Below are positions 54,399-64,000 of a stretch of 64,000 nt of DNA, in pieces; position 1 is the first letter of the stretch, and every line of letters starts with the position of its first letter. The notes under the pieces were generated by a model. That model did not search any database. It saw only the letters and a program-made list of their open reading frames with translations, and was not told the origin of the DNA. Origin of the DNA: Pseudoips prasinana. Lineage: Eukaryota > Arthropoda > Insecta > Lepidoptera > Nolidae. A program made the translations under genes and the position numbers. The stretch is from NCBI GenBank assembly GCA_951640165.1, contig OX621234.1, positions 26,106,549-26,170,548 on the forward strand, read 5' to 3'.

Positions 54399-54745
54399 TT
54401 CTTAGCTTGCTTATGAAACAGAAATTGATAAGCAAGCTAAGAATTCTGTGTTAACGGATGAAGGTATCGGCAGTCTGCAATTTAACCTATGTCCCATCAT
54501 AAGTTGTGCTGGTGAATTCAAATTATCTCTTGAGGTAATTCTGCAGCTTAATAAGTTTAAATAAAAATCTGTTTTACTACGAGTATGTTGAACCATTTGA
54601 TAGAGCACAATACGGGGAGGAAATTACGTGATTGAACCCCTTTTGTCAGCAATTTCCGCAGCAAAATCCGTTCTCGAATATTGGGGACCATTATCAGTAA
54701 TAATCGTCTCTGCAATGCCATACCGAGTAAAGTTTTAGTTCACTA
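54399..54745 (-). pseudogene. Ty3/gypsy-type integrase remnant, antisense
   Basis: The minus strand reads GIAETIITDNGPQYSRTDF, the region around the second catalytic Asp of a DDE integrase, and after damage DNLNSPAQLMMGHRLN, the conserved stretch downstream of the core. Stops interrupt the frame and no LTR was found. It ends where the RTE remnant begins. Confidence 0.65.
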
Positions 54746-56312
54746 TATTGTTAAAGTGCCTCAGATCCCATAGCAAGACTAACCCGACACTTCACCGTAG
54801 ATATCCCGGACGTCAGCCTGTGCGAGATTAGAATGGCTCTCGAATAGCTTAAGAACAAAAAGGCGCCTGGTGATGATGGAGTTACGGCAAAGCTTCTGAA
54901 GGCGGATGGCACACCAATCCTCCGGGCCCTTCAGAAGTTATTTAACTCCGTCATACTAGAAGATCAAACACCACAAGCATGGCACAGGGGTGTGGTGGTG
55001 CTCTTCTTTAAAAAGGGCGATAAAACCCTCTTGAAGAATTACAGACCCATCACACTGCTGAGCCATGTCTACAAGTTGTTTTCGAGGGTCATTACGCATC
55101 GTCTTGCACGCAGATTTGATGACTTCCAGCTCAGCCAAGCCGGTTCAGAACAAGCCGGTTTCCGTAAAGGCCACATACATACGCAGCGGCAGGTTATACA
55201 AAAGACCGAAGAGTATAACCAGAAATGATGCTTAGCGTTTGTGGACTATGAGAAAGCCTTGAATTCAATCGAAACATGGGCCTTACTGAGGCCTCTCCAA
55301 AGGTGCCAAATCGACTACCGGTATATCGAGGTGTTAAAGTGTTTGTATGAAAACGCCATTATGTCAGTGCCTCTCCAGGACCAGAACTCGAAACCTATCC
55401 ACTTACAGCGAGGTGTTAGACAGGGAGATGTTACATCTCCGAAACTGCTCACCGCTGCATTGGAAGAAGTCATTGCTTCTAGACTGGAAAGGCTTTGGCA
55501 TGAATGTCAATGGCGAGTACATCACTCACCTTCGATTTGCCGACGATATAGTAGTCAAGGCTGAGACCCTTGACAACCTCGGTACAATGCTCGATGGCCT
55601 CAGCAGAGTCTCTCAACAAGTGGGTCTGAAAATGAACATGGATAAGATGAAAATCATGTCGAACATCCATGTTGCACCCAGTCCAGTTAAGGTCCAGTTA
55701 AGGACTCTGCACTCGAAGTTGTAGAGAAATATATTTACCTAGGACAGACCATCCAACTAGATAGGTCGAACTTTGAAAAGAAGGTCAAGCGTAGAATCCA
55801 ACTCGGCTGGGCAGCGTTCGGGATGCTACGTAATATCTTCTCGTCCCAAATACCGCAGTGTCTCAAGTCGAAAGTCTTCGACCAGTGTGTCATGCCAGTG
55901 ATGACTTACGGAACAGAGACGTGGTCGCTCACTATGGGTCTTATCAGGTGGCTCAAGATCACCCATAGATCAATGGAAAGGGCTATACTTGGAGTTTCCC
56001 TGTGAGATCGAATCAGAAATGTTGAGATCCGCAGGCGAACCAAAGTAACCAACATAGCCATAAGAATGGCCAAGCTGAAGTGACAGTGTGCAGGGCACAT
56101 AGCTTGTAGAGCCGACGGCCGCTGGGGCAGAAAGGTTCTCGAGTGGCGACCACAAACCGGAAGTCCCAGCGTGGGCAGGCCCCCTACAAGATGGACCGAT
56201 GATCTTGTGCTGGTCGCTGGAAATCGCTGGATGCGGATAGCGCAAGACCGGCAATTGTGGAGGCCTTTGTCCAGCAGTGGACGTCTTTCGGCTGATATGA
56301 TGATAATGATAT
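54746..56312 (+). mobile_element. RTE-clade LINE, 5' truncated, decayed, with 3' end
   Basis: RT is followed by the C-terminal region and the 3' terminus CCTTTGTCCAGCAGTGGACG then TCGGCTGATATGATGATAAT. This is the longest copy of the family whose 3' ends are scattered at 1109, 41551, 49165 and 53304. Confidence 0.85.
54830..56000 (+). pseudogene. RTE reverse transcriptase pseudogene
   Basis: Frames in order: NKKAPGDDGVTAKLLKADG, VVVLFFKKGDKTLLKNYRPI, FRKGHIHTQRQVIQKTEEY, VDYEKALNSIETWALL (motif A with the Asp), LQRGVRQGDVTSPKL (motif B), then after a frameshift near 55500 YITHLRFADDIVVKAETL (motif C FADD), and VMPVMTYGTETWSLTMGLIR. Stop codons (for example after QKTEEYNQK at 55228) and at least two frameshifts make it non-functional. 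The APE endonuclease half is missing. Confidence 0.88.
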
Positions 56313-57042
56313 TGTTAAACGAATTAGAGGGACTGTCCCTTAAGTGCGCTACTTCAATAAAACCTGAATATTAAAAATATATATATTCAAATATATCCGA
56401 TTCATCATGATATTTAAATTGTTGATACCTTTCTTCAAAGTGACATGATTCGGCTACGTGTTGGTTTAAAATAACAAACAGCTCGTATTAGTATGAGAAA
56501 ATACTGAATATAAAAATCTGTTAGAGAAATTTTAAATAGATAAAACATATACACTTAAACATAAAATGTGTGATAAACCCATGACCGAATAAAGTTGTTA
56601 AACTGATAATGGATAATTCTACCGTGATAAAATAGCGGGCAGCGCTAGGAGTTTTGAAAAACTATTCTAATACTTTTAGCTGTAGACACCCACCCTATGT
56701 CACTGACTCGATGCTATGGTTCATAGATTAGATACTTTAAAATAGAGTATCGGGAGGAAATTAGACACAGGACAGTTTTTGAACGCATGTCCAAATTCGT
56801 TCCCGTTTCTATTTACCCCTGAATTTTTATTCAGACCGTTTTATGTTAGTACTTTTTATGTCTAGTCTAGTCTTTTAACAAACGGAGGGGAAATCTCAAC
56901 ATTCATGTGGCGCTTCCTATCAGAAAGTGGATTGAACTAACAAGTATGTGGTAGTTTCTTCCTCGTTTAAGAGAGTGCCGTAGTTGTTCGCAAGTTCTGA
57001 AGTAAGTACTTTAAAAGGCTAATAGGTGGCGCTAGTTGGCAT

Positions 57043-57084
57043 GTTGAATGTCTCTTAACGTTATTACGTTAAGAGACATTCAAC
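57043..57084. repeat. Perfect 19-bp inverted repeat, 4-nt loop
   Basis: Arms 57043-57061 (GTTGAATGTCTCTTAACGT) and 57066-57084 are exact reverse complements around TATT. Confidence 0.92.
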
Positions 57085-57333
57085 AATAATATATTATAGT
57101 ATTGTTGGATCCTTTAAATGATTTTTATCTAAAGTATTAATTTTTTGAACCTGATATTAACAAGTATTATGTGAATTCATGTAATTTACATTTGTATGAC
57201 TTTTATATCGCTATGATCGCTATTTTGTGATGATTTGATCTAATTAAATTTATTTTCTACTCTAAAAGTATTTTGCTACCATTATAGCGGTGTACATGTA
57301 GATGTGAACAGTGTGAGATGAAACAGCCCATTC

Positions 57334-57397
57334 AAAAGTTTTGTACAATTGTGCCTCCTTGGTAATAACCAAGGAGGCACAATTGTACAAAACTTTT
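57334..57397. repeat. Perfect 30-bp inverted repeat, 4-nt loop
   Basis: Arms 57334-57363 (AAAAGTTTTGTACAATTGTG...) and 57368-57397 are exact reverse complements around AATA. This is the longest perfect stem in the window. Confidence 0.95.
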
Positions 57398-58904
57398 CAT
57401 CACTATGTTTTGAGATATTGCCTAATTCTGTCCCTTGAATGAATTTAGTGTACCTACCCATTATGTATTATTTTACCGAAGGCAGTATGTTCAATATTTT
57501 TCTATAACTAGGTGGTACTATATTTTTCTCATAATCTATAGAATATTTATAATTATCTACTTATAAATTAGTCAAGCCTACGTTGTATTGGTTAGAATTC
57601 TATATGACCTCGTATTGAAGTTTCTGTGGATGAATAACCAATAATAGGTACAGGGTGCTTCCTAAGTCACATAAAAAGCCTTAACTAATGAGATGAGACT
57701 GATAGTGACGAAAAAACTAAGAAATATTCCGATTTTAACGAGTTACGAAGTAAAGAGGTACTTTCTTCAACAGTATTTATTTATAGAGACGATAGATATT
57801 GTAACGAAAAGCCACCGCAATGAAAGTTATAATTGATCTAAACTTATTAATTTATATTTTAGATGAAATAAATAGAGTTGAGCTTCAATTCTGTCATGTG
57901 CATAAATAAACCTAATAAGGTTTTACCCGACAAAATTAGACTCTAGGGGAAGGGTGGACTAAACATTTTAAGTTGAACTATTCTCCAGGACCCTCTTTGG
58001 GTCTTACTGGTAGGTATATTTGTACACGACCTAATACAGCAATAAAGGATAAAATGAGTTATTACTTTCCGTATTTGTTTATCGTTTAAATGATGAATTA
58101 ACATGATTTAATGATGAATTACCGCGCAAGATGGATTTATCCATTTTACTCGGTGGTCATCTTTCAGCCAATCTGCCGTCGTAACACAGAATCTATAAAA
58201 TAACAAAAGAACGCAGTGAACTATGAAAATAAGATAATTATCCTTCTAGAATAATTGTAAACATAATGGAATAACATGCTCAGGAAAAAGATAAACAACT
58301 TTGCTACCTGTGAAAATATCGATAATTTTTCCCCAAAATTAAATCGAACGTCCGGTACGTCTACGCGTTGGTCTGCGGAATGTGTGGCAATGGCGAGTTG
58401 ATTTAAGCGCACGCGGGGAGCGATCAGAGCCCTTAGTAACAACCGACTGTGGTTTGTTTCGAAGTTTTAGCGATAATCATCTTGCCCAGCCTATTCCATC
58501 ATACACTCCCTTCCCCTACTTTAAATAATTAAATAAGATACCTTGTCAACCAAGTGCTCGCCCGTCAGTGGCTGACATAAGAAGGGAAGGCGACGGTCAA
58601 AAAGAATTTGCTTATCCAAATTAATATTATAATAAAATTTTACCAATGGTAGAACTTGATCCTAGAATTTTTTTTATTTGTCATCGCTACGGGGCGGGGG
58701 TTATTGTAAAAGCAAAGGAGTGGAAGTACAAAGATCTTCAACAGCCGTTTTAGATTAGTCATAAAATTACAAAGTCATGAGCGATTCGGACTCGCACACG
58801 AAAGGTTTCATCCCGTGTAAAAAGAGTTGCTCAGGATCAAATCACACATAAAGAAAATCAGCAATTGCAATGAACAAATGCAATGCCCTCTTTCATTTTG
58901 GTCA

Positions 58905-58976
58905 CTCTCATCATCATCAGCATGATATTGTCCACTGCTGGACGGCCTCCGCCAAAGGTTTCTAAAAGGTTGCCAT
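58905..58976 (-). repeat. RTE-type LINE 3' end, antisense
   Basis: CTCATCATCATCAGCATGAT then ATTGTCCACTGCTGGACGGC and CTCCGCC is the reversed 3' terminus of a second RTE-like subfamily. Confidence 0.65.
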
Positions 58977-59200
58977 TTGGAAGGATTCGCCGTATTTACC
59001 GTGCTTGTCATGCGAGTTGGCAACCGCCATGAGGTAGTAGTTAGTACACAGGAGGCGCAGCTGCCCGACGACCTGGTCTATCACTTATTCGCCTATTACG
59101 ACACCCACGGGGATGGTATGTGTGGCCCTATTATATTTTCCCGGCCGGAAACCACACGGCCAAGACTGACTGACTACTCTATTTTTAACTATCTACACTA
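58977..59200. repeat. Dispersed repeat sequence following the RTE end
   Basis: CGCCTATTACGACACCCACG then GGGATGGTATGTG and CCCGGCCGGAAACCACACGG read like a common lepidopteran repeat. The 74-codon ORF across it (VYHLFAYYDTHGDGMCG) is therefore not taken as a host gene. Confidence 0.45.
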
Positions 59201-59647
59201 ATTATTAAGTAATCTGTATACATTTTAGTTCACTTATGAAGTACATGTTTATAAGATTTTAGATAACTAAGGAACGAGCAGCCTGTATTTTCAGCCTGCC
59301 TCCGTAACTTGTTAGCATTGAATAAATGATAAAGATGCTATTCTAAGACCCAACATTTGCATCCTATAGTCGATCACGTTGTCCATTTGCCATTTTGCTA
59401 TGGGTGGCCTATAAAGTAATTTTCGTGAATGGAAAAAATATACACATAACACGGCTAGAATAAATTCTCGTATCTCTCACTACCTCTTAAACAAGGTACC
59501 AAGGTATCAATGTATTTAAAATAGAGTAGTAGTATTATATATTATTAGTATACTTATCTCATCCATGCTTTTAATTTAGATATATTTACATTTAGTATAT
59601 TGAGTGTTAATGTAAAGTCTCTTGTACGTAATGAATATAAGTTGATT

Positions 59648-59887
59648 AATATCCTGGGATATTATTTACACACGGCCATCTGATCCTAAGCAGAGCTTGC
59701 ACTATGGAAACCATATAACTACATACACCACTTTTCTTTTGTATGTACATACATAATATATAGATAATTACACCCAGACTCAGGACAACAGCAGACATGT
59801 TCATGCAGACAAATATCTTTCCTGAATGGGATCGAACCCACAACCTGCGTGAAAGGCAAGCATCTACCAACCACGCCAACGGGCCCG
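59648..59887 (-). mobile_element. SINE family A, near full-length copy
   Basis: From + : tail TAATATCCTGGGATATTATT, body AAGCAGAGCTTGCACTATGG and AAACCATATAACTACATACA, middle ACACCCAGACTCAGGACAAC, then the reversed tRNA-like head ATGGGATCGAACCCACAACC (box B) and ACCAACCACGCCAACGGGCC (box A). It is the best reference copy in the window. Confidence 0.85.
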
Positions 59888-60052
59888 TCATAAAATACAA
59901 CCTATCCTAAATTATAAAGTAAGTAGTATACCACTAAATACCTAGTTCCAGGGGGAAAAGTTGTTTCATTTTTTACTCTTAAATGTCAGTAACTTGTAAT
60001 TATGTTCATCACAAACTTCGGAGAAAAGGGAGAAAAGACGAATTTTTTTACC

Positions 60053-60105
60053 AGTCACGATGCTTTCGATTTATAATAATAATATAAATCGAAAGCATCG
60101 TGACT
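60053..60105. repeat. Perfect 23-bp inverted repeat, 7-nt loop
   Basis: Arms 60053-60075 (AGTCACGATGCTTTCGATTT...) and 60083-60105 are exact reverse complements. Confidence 0.93.
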
Positions 60106-61447
60106 AAAAAGACATAATAAAATTCGAACGCAATTGCTTTCAGTATGGTCATACAGGTAGATCCGCCTTCAATTTTTATTAATTGCCACCTTTATATTGC
60201 ATGCACTACGACCATGTGGTCTCATAGTCGGATTCCGTACTTATTGAAATTAATAAAGTCAATACATATTAATTGATCAAAATTATTCGCTTTTCAATTA
60301 AACTTTTATTTCATATCTTTTTATTTGATGGGCGGAGAAGGCCTAATCTATAACTTTTTAAAATGCCAAACTTACATTATTAGAAGTGGGCATAAACTGC
60401 TGTCTCAGAATGAAATTAATTGTACTGTAAGGGTTCTTTTTACTATTTTGGTATAAAAACCTTAAAATAAAACACAAAGAAGCAGACAAGCAGAATGTAT
60501 TTAATATTTTTCAAAATAAGTATATAAAAGCACAAAATGACTGACTGATCGACCAACGTACAGCTGACACCACTGGTAGGACAATCAAATTTTGCACAAA
60601 TACACCTAAAGTGACGTAGGTGTGCACTGAGAATGCATTTTCGAATTCATGCGTTCAACCCCTGAGGGAGTGTAAAAGGGTTGCAAAGATTGTATTGAAC
60701 AAGATATTTTCTTGTTCGATCAACTTCAAAATTGGCGTTTATATTTTTCAAAGATTTAATTAAACATTCACCAGGTTTTAATATTCAACCCCAAAAATGA
60801 CAAAACAAACGTTAATCTATCAGTTAGTGGATCAAACAATCAGCCAGTTAGTTTCCTCTTGTATAAATATTCGATGTCTCATTTCATCTGCCACGCGGAC
60901 GAAGTCGCGGGCAATAGATCGTTGTGTATAAATGGTACTGGTAAAGGTAACTGCTTTTCTAAATAATCCTTGATAATTATTTAAAAGTTTATGATATATC
61001 ATATCATCGTGTATAATGATGACCATCATAAATATTAAAATTAAACGTAATAAATGGAATGGAATCGAATCGTGATATCTGATTCTACTAACTACTAACA
61101 TGGGCGCCAAGGATTTACAGGTAACGTGAAAGCTGATGAACTAGCTAGGGAGGGCTGGAGAATAAAGTTGAATGGCCTAAAGTAGGACTATATACGAGCA
61201 TCATTATACCGGCGCTTTAGGAGTACGCCCTTAGGATGCACTACAACCAGGGGGTCTCGTAGCCGGATTCCGCACTCAAAGAAATTAATAAACCCGACCC
61301 GACCTCCGACCTCCACGACTCGACACCTTTGCAACCAATTCATGGGGTTCACAGATATCCGATACCATGAGTTATAGTTGCATTTTCTTTCGAATACAAA
61401 TAAAAAGCTTATACACGTGGAGCATAAACTATGCTATTTATAATGTA
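60106..61447. other. no gene recognised; repeat fragments
   Basis: 60538-60620 repeats the phrase seen at 10098; 60885-60910 carries CACGCGGACGAAGTCGCGGG, the reverse complement of the repeat at 27650. 60195-60240 and 61240-61280 share a TGGTCTCATAGTCGGATTCC / GGGTCTCGTAGCCGGATTCC block, an unassigned repeat. Confidence 0.4.
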
Positions 61448-61533
61448 ATAGGATGGCAAACGAGCAAGTAGGTCATCTGATGGCAAATGATCACCGCCGC
61501 CCATGGACACTCGCAACACCGGAGGCGCCACAA
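61448..61533 (+). repeat. Lepidopteran GATCACCGCCGCCC-type repeat, fragment
   Basis: GGCAAACGAGCAAGTAGGTC then ATCTGATGGCAAATGATCAC and CGCCGCCCATGGACACTCGC, collinear with 8047-8105. Confidence 0.8.
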
Positions 61534-61556
61534 ATGTTTTGTATGATGATATATGT

Positions 61557-61629
61557 AACACTCTTACTAAAAACTGTCCGAGGATTAAAAAACTGTTTGA
61601 ATTATCACACAGTTTTTAGAAAGAGTGTT
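61557..61629. repeat. 21-bp inverted repeat, one mismatch, 31-nt loop (foldback)
   Basis: Left arm 61557-61577 (AACACTCTTACTAAAAACTG) and right arm 61609-61629 pair with one mismatch. The right-arm word TTTTTAGAAAGAGTGT recurs as a single arm at 62102-62117. Confidence 0.85.
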
Positions 61630-61779
61630 GCATTGCATCATTGAGAATTGCATAGGAATTGTATATTAAAACACAGAAGAATTCTGGGGGCAATGGTCTC
61701 TTATATAACAGAAGTAGAAGAAGTACATAACACGCCATGTTCCAAATTAAAATTGAATACTAATAAAATCCCAAATTCA

Positions 61780-61839
61780 AAAAATTTGGATCAGAGTCAA
61801 GCATCGTCTCATCTATGCTTGACTCAGATCCTAATTTTT
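61780..61839. repeat. 25-bp inverted repeat, two mismatches, 10-nt loop
   Basis: Arms 61780-61804 and 61815-61839 (GATCAGAGTCAAGCAT with ATGCTTGACTCAGATC). The sequence is unrelated to the foldback at 61557. Confidence 0.85.
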
Positions 61840-62146
61840 CTCGTTAGTTAATCTGTTTGGCTTATTCTTGATGTCTGATTTACTTGTTGTACTTGGTGGT
61901 ACATTTATAACAAAAACAACAGGTTATTTGGTCACATAGATAGGAATATCATCTCATGAATCTTTTTCTCATTGCACGTGTCTCTTACTTTTTTACACTT
62001 CTGTTAACGCCGGGTCCTAGTTTAACCTGTGAATACTATGGAAATGAAACTGGTATGACTACCATCTACCTTTGAAAAACATAAGGAAGCATTTAGCGAG
62101 GTTTTTAGAAAGAGTGTCAGTATGAAATATTACGTAATTGTCCTGG

Positions 62147-62375
62147 ATAGGGATAATATCCTGGGACATTATTCACACACGGCCATTTGATCCCAAACTA
62201 AGCAGAGCTTGTACTATGGAAACCAGATAACTGATATATTACATATATTATTTTTCTTTTGTAACTACATACTTATATAGATAAAATTAAGATATTAGGA
62301 TAGAACCAGCCAGAGGTCATTCCTCTGGCTTAGCAGTCAGGATCACTAACTATGAGACCAACAGTCCCCTTTGCT
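62147..62375 (-). mobile_element. SINE: family A body with alternative tRNA head
   Basis: Tail ATAATATCCTGGGACATTAT, body AAGCAGAGCTTGTACTATGG, then a shortened middle and the reversed head GGCTTAGCAGTCAGGATCAC then TAACTATGAGACCAACAG, the head type seen at 48146-48225. Either a mosaic SINE or two insertions. Confidence 0.65.
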
Positions 62376-64000
62376 GGTCATCACACTCCCGAAGTTTATG
62401 GCGGATGGTTTGCTCATATTCGCAATAAGATATTGAGCATAGACAGATATATTTATTGATATTGGTTATTAAGGTACTAATTGCAAACTAAACAGCGTAA
62501 TAAAAATATTCCATGTTTAAATGTTTAAATTACATTTTTTGTTTATATGTTTATTTGTTCACTCATGGCGGCACCATGAGTGAACAAGTTAAATTAAACT
62601 GTTCCCGAATCGCTGTTAATAATAAAATATCTTAATAAATGCAAGTGGGCATTTTTGGTGGTTGTACTCCATTTACATTGCCATTAATTATATTGCCATC
62701 GTTAGCGGTCGCATCACTGTCGTGCGTTTTTATCGATACCATCGACAACAAACTGCTCTGTAGGATAAAAGCTCGTCAACGGCGCGTTTTAAAACGTAGT
62801 GTGCACTGGCTCTTATATGCTCATATTGCTTTCAGTTTAACCCAGTTATTACGAAGCTCAGAATCTCACCTCTTTATCATCTTTGGTCTCTTATAAAGTA
62901 CCTACTGAAATAATAAAAAAAGACAGGTAATCCTAGGTGTCTACGGTGTCAAAGCAGCCATCTACATATGCACTATGTTCTTAAATAACCTAGATATTAC
63001 GAGCATCAGACCTCGACTATTTTTATTCCCTTTTCTGATATGATAAAAACCTGGTTAAATAAACTGAAAGTTATAACGGGCTGATTATGAGATAAAAATA
63101 AATAACCTAACCGTTAGAACTACTAACGTGAGGACTACCTACTAACTGCTGTAATTTGTATAAGGGCAAAAGTTTCGATTAGATATTCCACTAACGGAGT
63201 CACTACCGGTGTACTATAAAGCTTTTGTTGTCTTTATGTAGTGTAGGATAGCTGGTAAATGTTTGTCGTCAAACAGGTCCTTATCAATTTTACACTAAAG
63301 AATCTTAATTTTATCCAAATCGGAGGCGTTCTAAAGAAACATCAGGCTAGGAGTATTCTAAACCGGCGAGCATGTATGAATATAATGACAGTAAACGAGC
63401 CAAAAGAGGTGTGCAAAGATTGCGACAAACGAAAATCCGTTGTCCCTGCCTACCAACAGGTGGGAGTCTATGTATGTATGGGAATCTTTTAATTAACTAT
63501 TAAGGATAATTTTGTTAGTTTTATGGGGAGCGAATGTTAAGCGATTTCTTTTACCAATTCATCTACCAAACCAAATGTATGCCATATTTTTCAATTCTCT
63601 ATTTAACGTTTAGCTAGTAAAATATCAACATCGACATAGGCTGTTAGGTTGTGAAGAAATCATCAAAACTTAAGTTTCGTAAATACGGAGCAATTGTTGA
63701 GCCAAACTATGTGCAAAATTAGGCTAAATGTTTAAATTAAAATATTAGTAAACGCCCGCAACCGGAAACCTCAGTTTATGTAGTAAAATTGGTCACCTTG
63801 TATGACTTATCAAATACTCCATAGATATCCAGGAATATGGCTAAAACGTATTTGACATTTGAGATTATAAAACAATATGTAATTTTTTAATTTAGCCTTG
63901 CTCAGAATGGTAAGTATCATTGGGATTCATTCAACCCTACAATGGCTTTAACATCAGAATGTACATTGTATTGAAGTATGTATATACATAGCTTTGTCTG
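62376..64000. other. no gene confirmed; one hairpin, one weak ORF
   Basis: A perfect 14-bp inverted repeat (62555-62568 with 62574-62587, arm TTGTTCACTCATGG) lies at the left. An ORF at 63259-63492 contains ACMNIMTVNEPKEVCKDCDK, with a CxxC pair, and a potential donor CAACAG|GTGGGA after AYQQ. It could be part of an exon, but I see no clear acceptor and do not recognise it. Confidence 0.35.

Larger units (their letters stand above)
56313..58904. other. no gene recognised; two long hairpins
   Basis: The hairpins are at 57043-57084 and 57334-57397. A GC-richer patch at about 58340-58440 contains no convincing ORF. A 73-codon antisense ORF at 58221-58442 has no motif. Confidence 0.45.

Noticed and set aside
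54399..54745. Complete LTR retrotransposon or endogenous retrovirus
   Set aside because: Only a broken integrase fragment is visible; no LTRs, gag, protease, RT or env were found nearby.
58977..59201. 74-codon ORF containing VYHLFAYYDTHGDGMCG
   Set aside because: The underlying DNA reads like a dispersed lepidopteran repeat next to an RTE 3' end, not a host exon.
62639..62896. 85-codon ORF with hydrophobic segments
   Set aside because: No homology recognised, no Kozak or splice context, and hydrophobic ORFs of this size are expected by chance in AT-rich DNA.

Overview
This is a 64 kb AT-rich window of a eukaryotic nuclear genome, almost certainly from a moth or butterfly (Lepidoptera). The evidence is one clear multi-exon gene with GT-AG introns, a Dong-like R4-clade LINE sitting in TAA repeats, and many copies of interspersed repeats typical of lepidopteran genomes: tRNA-headed SINEs, short Helitron-like repeats ending in GGGGCACAGCTAG-type sequence, and RTE LINE 3' ends with GAT-repeat tails. 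There is no operon structure, CRISPR or bacterial signal.

Layout. 0-12.7 kb: no recognised host gene; SINE, RTE and Helitron-like fragments, a 51-bp minisatellite, one 148-codon basic ORF of unknown status, and a 141-bp MITE. 12.7-16.7 kb: an apparently intact Dong-like retrotransposon with one 1198-aa ORF (RT, CCHC, restriction-like endonuclease). 16.9-21.5 kb: a SINE-interrupted tandem duplication, LINE scraps and a SINE with a 5S rRNA-like segment. 21.7-25.3 kb: three DNA transposons of the Tc1/mariner superfamily: a decayed copy, an internally deleted copy with terminal inverted repeats (TIRs), and an intact 1288-bp mariner. 25.3-30.9 kb: repeat-rich, no gene recognised. 30.9-32.35 kb: the last three exons of an unrecognised coiled-coil gene on the + strand. 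33.7-48.8 kb: a complete ten-exon + strand gene for a galactose mutarotase (aldose 1-epimerase) family protein of 483 aa, with introns full of LINE, SINE, MITE and hairpin insertions. 49-64 kb: no host gene recognised; decayed RTE, Jockey-type and Ty3/gypsy-type remnants, SINEs and long hairpins.

Main points. (1) The mutarotase-like protein keeps the fold signature but has lost three of the five classical active-site residues (Arg to Ile, acid His to Ala, base Glu to Met) and carries an N-terminal extension and an acidic exon, so it is probably a pseudoenzyme. (2) The Dong-like element is flanked on both sides by TAA repeats and has an AT-hook-like motif near its N terminus. (3) The mariner is coding-intact with nearly identical TIRs. 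(4) The window holds over a dozen unrelated hairpins, several with perfect 15-30 bp arms and 2-7 nt loops. One lies inside a repeat whose other copy in this window lacks the extra arm, which points to local inverted duplication rather than transposition. All family names come from recognition by eye; no database search was run.
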